From contig JAFOCI010000050.1 in assembly GCA_017381365.1 (NCBI GenBank), forward strand, positions 1 to 48,176: a DNA stretch of 48,176 nucleotides, given 5' to 3'. The DNA comes from Treponema sp. (GTDB lineage Bacteria; Spirochaetota; Spirochaetia; Treponematales; Treponemataceae). The notes under the pieces are model-generated. The model worked only from the letters and a program-made list of their open reading frames with translations, ran no database searches and was not told where the DNA came from. Shown here piece after piece: positions 17,627 to 25,128 of this stretch. Made by a program: the position numbers and the translations under genes. How positions within the stretch are numbered: the first letter of the stretch is position 1; every line of letters begins with the position of its first letter.

Positions 17627-20359
17627 ATGGCTGAAGAATTAATCAAAAATGTTCAGGACATGCTCAAAGAAGAGACATGGACACGTGCCGCTATCGGTAA
17701 TTACACAAAAGAAAAAATTATTGAACTTGCCGGCATTGTAGAAAAAGCTAAAAACGAAGACTGCATTGATGAACTGCAGGCTATTTGTGACGAACAGCTG
17801 GCACACTCAAAAGACAGCATTATCGCACTTTATATCAGTGGTATCATTTCTTTGCAGAAAGGAACTCTTGATAACACTCCTCTCGTTACCCTTGTTGATA
17901 TCTTCCAGAAAAACCATAAAGAATCTGTTGTAGAATATCTTTGTACAAGCATTCTTGCAGATGATCCAAACAATAAATTTGCACTCAGAACACTGGCAGA
18001 ATACTACCGTTCTGCAGGCGATCCAAAAGTATGGGACCTTTATACTCATATTGTAAAAATCGACTTTGAAGAAGCAGAACTTGCAAAAGCACTTGCAGAA
18101 CATTACGAAGCTGAAAATGACATGGATAATGCCACTGAATATTATAAAAAAGCAATTCTTCGCTTTGTAACAACAGGAAACATCAATTCCATCAAAGAAA
18201 TGTGGACAAAACTTGTTTCTCTTATTCCTCAGGAAATTGACTTTTTCCAGCTTGTAAAACGCAAGATTGCAAAAACACTTGGCGAAGACAAAACTGCTAT
18301 TCTGCTTCAGGAACTTTATGCCTGGTATAAAGACAACAAAAAATGGGATATTGCCATCAGTCTTCTTAAGAAAATTCTTTATGTAGATCAGAAGGATATT
18401 TGGGCCAGAAAAGAAATCATTGACTGCTACCGCGGAAAATATAAAGGTCATTCACACCTTGAAGATTATATTCGAAATTCAAATCTTTCTCAGAATTACC
18501 GCAATGTTTTTGAAGCCATTAACGACTTTGAAAAACATATTGCATTTGATGTAAAAAGCTTTGTTTACCACAGAACATGGGGCGTTGGTATTATCCGCAG
18601 CGTGGAAAACGACACTCTCTCTATTAATTTCGGAACTAAAATCGGCGTAAAGTCAATGTCTCTGAAAATGGCTGTAAGCGCCCTTACTCCTCTTGCAAAA
18701 GATCACATCTGGGTTCTTAAAGCAAAAAATTATGTAATGGTAAAAGGTGAAAAAGTTGAACTCGCAAAAAAAGTAAAGGATGATAAAGAATGGGCTCTTC
18801 GCACAATCATTAAGTCATTCGGAAACAGCTGTGATTTCAAGAAAATCAAGGCTGAACTTGTTCCTTCAATTCTCAAGGACAGCGAGTGGACTTCATGGAA
18901 TACAGCTGCAAAGAAAATTCTTGAATCTAACTCCACATTCGGTGTTAATCCTAATGACATAACTCAGTACATTGTACGTGAACACGAAATAAGTATTGAA
19001 GAAAAACTTGCCAACGAATTTAAAGCTCAAAAATCATTCTTTGCTCGTATCGACATTTTAATGAAATACGTAAATCATGAAGAAACTGATAAATCAAGCG
19101 AACTTTTTGCAGAAATGTTCAATTATTTTGCAGCTTTTGTAAAAACACTTGATTCAGCCGACAGTACAGTAAAAGTAACAGAACAGACTGTTGCAGCATA
19201 CCTTGTAGTTCAATCTATAACTGCAACAAACAGACATCTTGTAAACCCATCTAAAGTGACTTTCCAGACAATATACTCAAAAATCGAAGATCCACGTGAA
19301 ATGTACGAATCTTTGAAAGATACAAAAAATACAAATCTTCGTCACGATTTTCTCTTGAGTATCAAAATGCTTCCTGACTGGGCAGACGAATACATCAAGC
19401 TTTTCCCAACAGTACTTTCTGGAGACATGATTACAACACTTGTTAATAGCGGTTACGTTGAAAAAATTCAGAAGCTTGCAGTTAACAGCTTTGAAAACTG
19501 TAGAGATTTCCGATATGCCGTATTATATTTCTTTGCAAACTGTCAGAATGATGAATGGTTTAAAAACTGTGGCGTTACTTATGAAAAACAATTGATTACT
19601 CTTATTCAGCTCATTGAATTGACATTCCGAGAAATTTTGAATCATGTAAATTCTACTGAAAACAAAAAAATCAACAGCACAGCAACAGATTTATTGTTCA
19701 AAAATGATACTCTTGTTAATTATATGTTTGCTAATGATGAACAGACAGTTAACAGAATGTACACATTAATTAATGACCTTGCAGATATTGATCCTTCATA
19801 CAAAGCACAGCTTCGTGCAAAAATCATGGAAAAATACCCTGAATTCAAGTTCCATGTAGCAGAAGAAAAAACTGCACAGCCTAAGGGAATGCTTGTTACA
19901 GCTAAAAAACTTGCAGAAAAGAAAGCGGAACTTGAAAAAATTCAGACTGTTGAAATTCCTGAAAATGCACGAGAAATTGCAGAAGCAAAAGCTCAGGGAG
20001 ACTTGAAAGAAAACGCAGAATACAAAGCTGCTAAGGAACATCAGCACATGCTTAATGAAAAGGCTAACAAGATTCAATCAGAACTTAACCGTGCTGTTAT
20101 TTTCGACCCGACAACAATTACTACTGCAATCATTTCATTCTGTACAATTGCAACACTTCACAATGAAGATACTAACAAGGATGAAGTTTACACTATTCTT
20201 GGACCGTGGGAATCGGATCCAGATAACAACATCATTTCTTACATGGCTCCATTTGGAAATGCAATTATGGACAAAAAAGTTGGAGAATCTATTACATTCT
20301 CTATCAACGATCACAAATACAACTATACTGTAAAATCAATCAAAGCTGCACAAGCTTAA
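17627..20359 (+). CDS. greA: Long GreA-type transcription elongation factor with helical-repeat N-terminus
   Basis: GreA normally has about 158 residues; here the GreA-like part occupies about 750-910 of a 910-residue protein. The coiled-coil tip carries G-D-L-K-E-N-A-E-Y, with D792 and E795 matching the acidic pair that stimulates RNA cleavage by stalled RNA polymerase. The C-terminal FKBP-like half (I-L-G-P-W-E-S-D to K-S-I) follows. The first ~740 residues are alpha-helical with TPR-like units near 90-270. Such N-terminally extended GreA proteins are, as far as I recall, characteristic of spirochaetes. AAGGGG precedes the ATG. Repeat copy 1 follows the stop and probably terminates the transcript. 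Confidence 0.93.
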   Translation: MAEELIKNVQDMLKEETWTRAAIGNYTKEKIIELAGIVEKAKNEDCIDELQAICDEQLAHSKDSIIALYISGIISLQKGTLDNTPLVTLVDIFQKNHKESVVEYLCTSILADDPNNKFALRTLAEYYRSAGDPKVWDLYTHIVKIDFEEAELAKALAEHYEAENDMDNATEYYKKAILRFVTTGNINSIKEMWTKLVSLIPQEIDFFQLVKRKIAKTLGEDKTAILLQELYAWYKDNKKWDIAISLLKKILYVDQKDIWARKEIIDCYRGKYKGHSHLEDYIRNSNLSQNYRNVFEAINDFEKHIAFDVKSFVYHRTWGVGIIRSVENDTLSINFGTKIGVKSMSLKMAVSALTPLAKDHIWVLKAKNYVMVKGEKVELAKKVKDDKEWALRTIIKSFGNSCDFKKIKAELVPSILKDSEWTSWNTAAKKILESNSTFGVNPNDITQYIVREHEISIEEKLANEFKAQKSFFARIDILMKYVNHEETDKSSELFAEMFNYFAAFVKTLDSADSTVKVTEQTVAAYLVVQSITATNRHLVNPSKVTFQTIYSKIEDPREMYESLKDTKNTNLRHDFLLSIKMLPDWADEYIKLFPTVLSGDMITTLVNSGYVEKIQKLAVNSFENCRDFRYAVLYFFANCQNDEWFKNCGVTYEKQLITLIQLIELTFREILNHVNSTENKKINSTATDLLFKNDTLVNYMFANDEQTVNRMYTLINDLADIDPSYKAQLRAKIMEKYPEFKFHVAEEKTAQPKGMLVTAKKLAEKKAELEKIQTVEIPENAREIAEAKAQGDLKENAEYKAAKEHQHMLNEKANKIQSELNRAVIFDPTTITTAIISFCTIATLHNEDTNKDEVYTILGPWESDPDNNIISYMAPFGNAIMDKKVGESITFSINDHKYNYTVKSIKAAQA

Positions 20360-20377
20360 TAAACAGTAATGGATAAA

Positions 20378-20497
20378 GGGGGCTGTCCCAAAAGTAATGA
20401 GTGTAGCGCTCATTGAGCTCGTCGAAATGACTGCTACACTAAATGTGGTGGTTTCGATAAACTCAACCACCGTAATGCAAACTTATTGGACAGTCCC
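20378..20497 (+). repeat. Palindromic MITE-like repeat, copy 1 (no 23-bp unit)
   Basis: The 120-bp element has imperfect inverted ends: GGGGGCTGTCCCAAAAGT on the left, and on the right the complement of GGGACTGTCCAATAAGT. Inside are a GTGTAGC..TCATT/AATGA..GCTACAC inverted pair and a 25-bp core hairpin (20447-20471, GGTGGTT/AACCACC). Nine Ts follow the right end, so the whole element can act as an intrinsic terminator for greA. It shares near-identical sequence with copies at 37150 and 39850 but lacks their internal 23-bp unit (junction at 20418/20419). Confidence 0.9.
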
Positions 20498-20504
20498 TTT
20501 TTTT

Positions 20505-20510
20505 TAATAT
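20505..20510 (+). promoter_or_regulatory. Candidate -10 for a leaderless MBL gene
   Basis: TAATAT at 20505-20510 would place the transcription start at about 20517, one base before ATG 20518. There is no convincing -35; the right end of repeat copy 1 lies where it would be. No ribosome-binding site is visible. Confidence 0.35.
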
Positions 20511-20517
20511 ATTCAAA

Positions 20518-21453
20518 ATGAATGTAAAGAAACTTTTTGATTCAATCTATTATATTCCTGGACCTTCAAACACAGGCTTAGTTATCAGTAAAAATGACAT
20601 ATATCTCATCGAGTCTGGAATGGACCGAAAAGATGCCGAACGTATTCACAACGAAATTAAATCCTTTTTTAATAGCCAGAACAAAGAATTCAGAATTAAA
20701 GCAATAATAAATACTCATTCTCATACAGATCACGCTGGTGGCAACGCTTATTTCAAAGAAAAATATAAGGATTGTGAAATCTGGTGCAGCAAAATTGAAG
20801 CAGGAGGCCTGCAAAATCCATATATAAACGGAACAGTTTTTTGCGGAGGACTTTTATACCCGGAAATAAGAATTCCATACTTTTGCGCAGAACCATCAGA
20901 AGCAACAAATTACATAAATAAAAATACTATTGTAACTACAGACGATGATATTACATTCACCTTCATGGAACTTCCAGGTCATACTTTTGATATGCATGGC
21001 GTTATTGTAAAAAATTCAAAAGGACAAACCGCTATGTTTACAGGGGACGCATTATTCGGTCATCATCATATACTTAAGTATTGGATTCCATATTTATATG
21101 ATGTAAGAAAATACAAAGATACTTTAGATAAACTGGCAGAAACAGAATTTGATGTTTATATACCAGCTCATGGCGAAATTTCATCGGTTATAGCAGAACT
21201 GGCAGAATTAAACAAAATTGCAATTCTTTCAACAGAACAGAGTATTTTAAACGCCCTTAAAAACGGTCCTCAAATCCATGAGGATATTTTGGCTTCGGTA
21301 GCAAATCAAAACCAAATAAAACTAAAGATTGCACAATACGTTCTGATTGGTTGTACACTTAGAGCGTATCTTATTTATCTTTGGGAAGAAAAAAAAATTG
21401 TCTACAAATTAGTAGACAATCGAATGGAGTGGAGTCTTAATAACAAAAGTTAA
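20518..21453 (+). CDS. Metallo-beta-lactamase-fold hydrolase
   Basis: The 311-residue protein has the zinc signature T-H-S-H-T-D-H-A-G-G-N near residue 66, a later metal His in E-L-P-G-H-T-F-D-M-H-G, the bridging Asp in M-F-T-G-D-A-L-F-G and a final His in I-P-A-H-G-E. This is the pattern of glyoxalase II-like MBL hydrolases with a helical C-terminal extension. The substrate cannot be read from sequence. It stands alone between repeat copy 1 and the convergent deoC. The start has no Shine-Dalgarno. Confidence 0.9.
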   Translation: MNVKKLFDSIYYIPGPSNTGLVISKNDIYLIESGMDRKDAERIHNEIKSFFNSQNKEFRIKAIINTHSHTDHAGGNAYFKEKYKDCEIWCSKIEAGGLQNPYINGTVFCGGLLYPEIRIPYFCAEPSEATNYINKNTIVTTDDDITFTFMELPGHTFDMHGVIVKNSKGQTAMFTGDALFGHHHILKYWIPYLYDVRKYKDTLDKLAETEFDVYIPAHGEISSVIAELAELNKIAILSTEQSILNALKNGPQIHEDILASVANQNQIKLKIAQYVLIGCTLRAYLIYLWEEKKIVYKLVDNRMEWSLNNKS

Positions 21454-21475
21454 TTTTTTTCGTTAGTAAAAAAAA

Positions 21476-22219
21476 TTATTTATCATCGTAACCAGGGATA
21501 ATAACACTTTCATCCCAGGTATTCAGAATCATTATTCCGCTTGAAGTTCCAATCCTGTTTGCACCAGCCATAAGCATATCAACAGTTTTGCGGGCAGTTC
21601 TGATTCCTCCGGATGCTTTTACACCAAAATCAGGACCAACCACTTTTCGCATAAGTTCCACACAATGAACAGAAGCTCCGTTAGGAAGAAGATTTCCATC
21701 TGATCCTTTTGGAGTAGCAAAACCTGTAGAAGTCTTTACAAAATCCGCACCAGCTCTTTTAGCACATAAACAGCACGTATCAATAATATTATCTGTTAAA
21801 TAACAGGTTTCCAGAATTACCTTTACAATAATCTTTTTCCCCAGCTTAGAACCTGTAAAATGAGCCTCTTCTGTAATAGCAGCAATATCAAGCTCCACCT
21901 CACCAAAACGACAGTCATTAACAGCACCAAGGTTAATCACCATATCAATTTCATCCGCACCGTTTATCACAGCGTTAACAGTTTCAGAAACTTTATCCTG
22001 GGTTGTAATTGCCCCCAATGGAAAACCAACCACCGTACAGATTTTTACATTCGAATATTCCAGTTCTTTTTTACATACAGCTACATAACTTGGATTTACG
22101 CAAACTGCTCCAAAACCATATTTTTTCGCTTCCTGACAAAGTCTTACAATCTCACGAACACCTGCCACAGGAGAAAGCAACGTATGATCAATCATTGACG
22201 CAATAACTTCTTTTTTCAT
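21476..22219 (-). CDS. deoC: Deoxyribose-phosphate aldolase
   Basis: I-D-H-T-L-L-S-P opens the protein, as in DeoC. The Schiff-base lysine lies in F-V-K-T-S-T-G-F, the second active-site lysine in V-K-A-S-G-G-I-R-T, and V-K-V-I-L-E-T is also present. It cleaves 2-deoxyribose-5-P to glyceraldehyde-3-P and acetaldehyde in deoxynucleoside breakdown. ATG 22219 (MKKEVIAS, 247 residues) is preferred: homologues begin here, and a -10-like TATAAA lies 10 bases upstream. ATG 22228 is the alternative and would put the start codon inside a 20-bp palindrome. No deo kinase or phosphorylase is adjacent. Confidence 0.95.
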   Translation of the reverse strand: MKKEVIASMIDHTLLSPVAGVREIVRLCQEAKKYGFGAVCVNPSYVAVCKKELEYSNVKICTVVGFPLGAITTQDKVSETVNAVINGADEIDMVINLGAVNDCRFGEVELDIAAITEEAHFTGSKLGKKIIVKVILETCYLTDNIIDTCCLCAKRAGADFVKTSTGFATPKGSDGNLLPNGASVHCVELMRKVVGPDFGVKASGGIRTARKTVDMLMAGANRIGTSSGIMILNTWDESVIIPGYDDK

Positions 22220-22221
22220 AA

Positions 22222-22241
22222 GGTTCATTTTATAATGAACC
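22222..22241 (-). promoter_or_regulatory. Perfect 20-bp palindrome over the deoC promoter/start, candidate operator
   Basis: GGTTCATT-TTAT-AATGAACC is an 8-bp perfect inverted repeat with a 4-bp centre. It ends 3 bp before ATG 22219 and contains the minus-strand -10-like TATAAA. A repressor bound here would block transcription directly. As RNA it could also form a short hairpin if transcription began further upstream. Confidence 0.5.
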
Positions 22242-22282
22242 ATTAAAAATTGCAATTTTTGTGTGTAACTTAGAAAACACGA

Positions 22283-22311
22283 TTGAAAAGTTAAATAGTC
22301 TAGGTTAGAAT
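22283..22311 (+). promoter_or_regulatory. Promoter of the ferredoxin gene
   Basis: TTGAAA (22283-22288), 17 nt, TAGAAT (22306-22311), giving a start near 22318 and a leader of about 26 nt that contains an AGGAGA ribosome-binding site. Confidence 0.6.
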
Positions 22312-22343
22312 ATAAATAGATTTTACCTTAATAGGAGATTACT

Positions 22344-22514
22344 ATGGCTTACAAAGTAAACGAAGATCAGTGTGTAAACTGTGGTGCTTGCGAAGCTGAT
22401 TGTCCAGTTGGAGCAATTTCTGAAAAAAACGACAAACGCACAATTGATGCAGATACATGTATCAGCTGCGGTTCTTGTGCTTCATCATGTCCTGCTGAAG
22501 CTATTTCAGAATAA
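22344..22514 (+). CDS. 2[4Fe-4S] ferredoxin
   Basis: The 56-residue protein starts MAYKVNEDQCVNC and has two C-x-x-C-x-x-C-x-x-x-C-P clusters: C-V-N-C-G-A-C-E-A-D-C-P and C-I-S-C-G-S-C-A-S-S-C-P. This is the classic clostridial-type bacterial ferredoxin, a low-potential electron carrier in the cytoplasm. An AGGAGA site lies 8 nt before the ATG, and a strong intrinsic terminator follows at 22531. It appears monocistronic, as expected for a highly expressed carrier. Its partner enzymes are not in the window. Confidence 0.97.
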   Translation: MAYKVNEDQCVNCGACEADCPVGAISEKNDKRTIDADTCISCGSCASSCPAEAISE

Positions 22515-22530
22515 GCATCTTTCTAAAAAG

Positions 22531-22572
22531 AGGCTGTCAGAATTGTTATTGACATCTGGCAGCCTTCTTTTT
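22531..22572 (+). terminator. Intrinsic terminator of the ferredoxin gene
   Basis: A 10-bp stem, AGGCTGTCAG (22531-22540) against CTGGCAGCCT (22556-22565), is followed by TCTTTTT. Confidence 0.85.
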
Positions 22573-22601
22573 CTTCATTAAAGTAAAACAGGAATTAAAA
22601 G

Positions 22602-22988
22602 ATGAACAGAATTTTGTCTGCTTTAAGAGATAACATATCAAACATCGGTAAAATTATTTTACTAGTTATTTTTTGCATTTTCATAGGTTTAATAATATCT
22701 TATCCATTATGGAAATTTGCAACAGTTTCTCCAGAATTATACACAATAATCTGTCTGTTTCTCATAGGATTATTAATACTCTTCTTTACAATAAAATTTA
22801 TTCGAAAAAATACAATTAAAAAAAATATCAGATTTTTTCTGAAGGTAATAATTTTCCTTGCAGGAATCTCAGGCTGTATAATGCTAGTTCTTTCTGAACA
22901 TCGATTTTTTGCATTACTTTGTTTTTTGATGATGCTGATTCTATTTTTTATCTGCAATCTTTGTTTATATGAAAAAGAAGCAGATTAA
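22602..22988 (+). CDS. Small membrane protein with four helices, function unknown
   Basis: The 128-residue protein is strongly hydrophobic with helices at about 17-36, 46-64, 79-99 and 102-123. The short loops are basic on the predicted cytoplasmic side (K-F-I-R-K-N-T-I-K-K-N-I-R). No family is recognised. An AGGAA site precedes the ATG. Its end overlaps the following M23 peptidase by 20 nt, so it heads a three-gene envelope operon. Confidence 0.65.
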   Translation: MNRILSALRDNISNIGKIILLVIFCIFIGLIISYPLWKFATVSPELYTIICLFLIGLLILFFTIKFIRKNTIKKNIRFFLKVIIFLAGISGCIMLVLSEHRFFALLCFLMMLILFFICNLCLYEKEAD

Positions 22989-23913
22989 TTTATTCCTTTA
23001 TCTGATTTTTCTCCAGTCGTTTGTTTTTTCACAACAGCGTAATGTAAATAAAATAATTCATAAATCACTTCCTGAAATAAAAAAGTTTTCAACCAGAGAA
23101 GACATTATTTTTAAACAATTTCAGGGAGCTGTTAATTATAATTCAAAATTAATTAACTCAGACAACAGCAATGATTATCTTCTGGAATTTTACATATACA
23201 AAACAAAACCTGATGAAGATATCTTATCCATTCATGCTGAAACAGGAATTCCTTACGATACAATCGTTACATTAAATTCAATATCAAGCAAAAATGAAAA
23301 CATTGAAAATAGAAATATAATCTTGCCAACGGTAAAAGGACTGTTCATAGCAGAAAATCCAGTTTCTTTCCTTGAAATAATTATTTCAGAAGAAAACAAA
23401 AATTCTTTAGAAAAATCAGATTTTAAGTGTTATAATATAAATGATAGAAATTTTTATTTTTATCCAGGAAAACAGTTCAGCCCAACTCAAAGAGCTCTTT
23501 TCCTTGATAATTCTTTTAAATTACCGTTGGATAAAATAATTGTTTCTTCTGAATACGGATTACGAAACAGTCCTGTCTATAACCGAATGAAATTTCACAA
23601 AGGTATAGATTTAGCTGCAAAAGAAGGTACATCCGTATATTCATGTAAAAGTGGCAGAATAAAAGAAATACTGAACAATGATTCAATATTTGGAAACTGT
23701 ATTATTATCGAACATGAAAATGGATTAAGCAGTGTTTATGCTCATCTTTCTGAAATATATGTCAGAAAAAATGAAAAAATAAACAGTGGGAAAATAATAG
23801 GGAAAACTGGAAAAACAGGAATGGTTACAGGTCCTCATCTGCATTTTGAAATCAGAGAATATGGAAAAGCAACTAATCCAATGGATTTTTTCAAAAACTC
23901 AAAACAAAAATAA
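22969..23913 (+). CDS. M23-family (LytM) peptidase with LysM-like segment, exported
   Basis: A signal peptide (about 1-21) is followed by a LysM-like stretch around 70-112 (Y-I-Y-K-T-K-P-D-E-D-I-L-S-I-H-A-E-T-G-I-P-Y-D-T-I). The C-terminal M23 domain spans about 195-305. Its zinc ligands are in H-K-G-I-D-L and in H-L-H-F-E, and Y-A-H-L-S supplies the active-site His. These residues are intact, so it should cut peptidoglycan cross-bridges or peptides in the periplasm. It overlaps the upstream membrane protein gene and precedes the PEGA-like gene by 12 nt. Confidence 0.9.
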   Translation: MKKKQINLFLYLIFLQSFVFSQQRNVNKIIHKSLPEIKKFSTREDIIFKQFQGAVNYNSKLINSDNSNDYLLEFYIYKTKPDEDILSIHAETGIPYDTIVTLNSISSKNENIENRNIILPTVKGLFIAENPVSFLEIIISEENKNSLEKSDFKCYNINDRNFYFYPGKQFSPTQRALFLDNSFKLPLDKIIVSSEYGLRNSPVYNRMKFHKGIDLAAKEGTSVYSCKSGRIKEILNNDSIFGNCIIIEHENGLSSVYAHLSEIYVRKNEKINSGKIIGKTGKTGMVTGPHLHFEIREYGKATNPMDFFKNSKQK

Positions 23914-23925
23914 AAAGGGATTACA

Positions 23926-24891
23926 ATGGTGTGCTTCTGGAAAACATTTATTTTTTTTATTTTCTTAATTGCAATAAGTATACAGCTATATGGAGAAACT
24001 TTCCGAGTCCATGAATTAATTCCACTTAAAATAAATGAAAATGCAGAAATTGGAATTAACGATAGTATTGCTGTTAGACTACCAGAAGACAGAACTTTCA
24101 TTGAAGGTCTTGAATTTATAATTCAGATTCCTAAAATTCTAACAGAATGGCGGGACTCTGTGGCAATGACAGTTTACAACAATGTTTCACCTGCCCCAGA
24201 AAAAGGAATTATAGATTTTTACGGAACAAAACAATACGTATCTACACTTCCTTCAAAAATGACCTGGCTGGTTCACATACCTTTACGGGAATCTACATCT
24301 ATAAAAAATGACGGATATGTTACAAAAATAGAAATTCCTGTAAATGAAAACCAGGAATTTCTTTTCTTACGATTTCAACCAGCTATGAAGGGAGTTCCTG
24401 ATGATGTTTATTCAGAAAAATTAAAGATATCAGTAAAACCAATACTGATTAATAAAGGAATGCTCAATTTAACTGTAAAAGACACTGACAGCAACGATGT
24501 TTCAGCAGAAATAACAATTGACGATCAGAACACAATTTTAAACAACGGAAAGATTTTACTTTCCCCTGGTAATCATAGCATAACCATCCATAATGACAAT
24601 TACAGAAATGAAACTCATTCAATAATCATTGAGCAGGCAAAGATAACAGATATAAATATAGTTCTTAAAAGTTCCGAACCAACAATATGCATAACTGCAC
24701 CAGACAACGCTCAAATTTTCCTTGATAATGCAAATTTTATTGACTTAGACAAAGAAAAAGTTATATCAGAAGGTGAACATCAGATAAAAATGCAGATTGG
24801 CGGTTATGAAGTAATACGAACAATCAATATTCAAAAAGGAAAATCTTATAAAGTAAATCTTGCAATTGAACTTGATATTACTGAAGAATGA
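23926..24891 (+). CDS. Exported protein with PEGA-like repeats
   Basis: The 321-residue protein has a signal sequence (about 1-23, ending L-Y-G-E) and a beta-rich body. The last ~150 residues contain two PEGA-like units: N-N-G-K-I-L-L-S-P-G-N-H-S-I-T-I-H-N-D-N-Y and D-N-A-Q-I-F-L-D-N-A-N-F, the latter followed by I-S-E-G-E-H-Q-I-K-M-Q-I-G-G-Y-E. PEGA domains are surface or S-layer-associated carbohydrate- or wall-related modules; the exact role is unknown. An AAGGGA site precedes the start. It closes the operon with the M23 peptidase. Confidence 0.7.
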   Translation: MVCFWKTFIFFIFLIAISIQLYGETFRVHELIPLKINENAEIGINDSIAVRLPEDRTFIEGLEFIIQIPKILTEWRDSVAMTVYNNVSPAPEKGIIDFYGTKQYVSTLPSKMTWLVHIPLRESTSIKNDGYVTKIEIPVNENQEFLFLRFQPAMKGVPDDVYSEKLKISVKPILINKGMLNLTVKDTDSNDVSAEITIDDQNTILNNGKILLSPGNHSITIHNDNYRNETHSIIIEQAKITDINIVLKSSEPTICITAPDNAQIFLDNANFIDLDKEKVISEGEHQIKMQIGGYEVIRTINIQKGKSYKVNLAIELDITEE

Positions 24892-24950
24892 TAATAAACT
24901 CCATGTCCCACGAATAAGAAATATAAAAAAAACATTAAAGATTTTTCATG

Positions 24951-25052
24951 TATAGGGCGATAATAATAATACCGGGAACATTTTCCCCTCCCACCCGTGT
25001 TCCCGGTTGCCTGATGGGCATGGCGCTGCTTGCAAGCAGCGCCTTTTTTTTT
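24951..25052 (+). ncRNA. Candidate structured small RNA with C-rich loop
   Basis: Three stem-loops are packed together. The first is CCGGGAACA/TGTTCCCGG (24972-25006) with a 17-nt loop containing CCCCTCCCACCC. The second is small, TGCC/GGCA (25008-25020). The third is the terminator at 25022-25052. The C-rich loop is of the type that pairs with G-rich ribosome-binding sites in known small RNAs. No convincing promoter is seen (TATAGG at 24951 has no -35), so it could equally be the 3' untranslated end of the upstream operon. It does not match SRP RNA, 6S RNA or tmRNA motifs. Confidence 0.4.
25022..25052 (+). terminator. Strong intrinsic terminator
   Basis: An 8-bp all-matched GC-rich stem, GGCGCTGC/GCAGCGCC, with loop TTGCAA is followed by nine Ts. 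It ends the 22602-24891 operon and/or the small RNA candidate. Confidence 0.95.
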
Positions 25053-25093
25053 ACTTATCATCATCTATTTATTTTTGCATATATTGAAGAAAA

Positions 25094-25120
25094 TTGACAA
25101 AACAGTGCAAATTTCATAAT
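25094..25120 (+). promoter_or_regulatory. Promoter giving a leaderless PBP1A mRNA (candidate)
   Basis: TTGACA (25094-25099), 15 nt, CATAAT (25115-25120). The spacer is shorter than usual. The expected start is 25127, two bases before ATG 25129; no Shine-Dalgarno is present. Confidence 0.45.
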
Positions 25121-25128
25121 CTATTAGA

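Noticed and set aside
21398-21419. Hairpin TTGTCTAC/GTAGACAA as terminator of the MBL gene
   Set aside because: It lies inside the coding frame, more than 30 nt before the stop, and is not followed by a T run.
24951-25052. SRP (4.5S) RNA or 6S RNA
   Set aside because: The conserved SRP tip (GGAAGGAAGCAGCC-like) and the long 6S bulged rod are absent on both strands.
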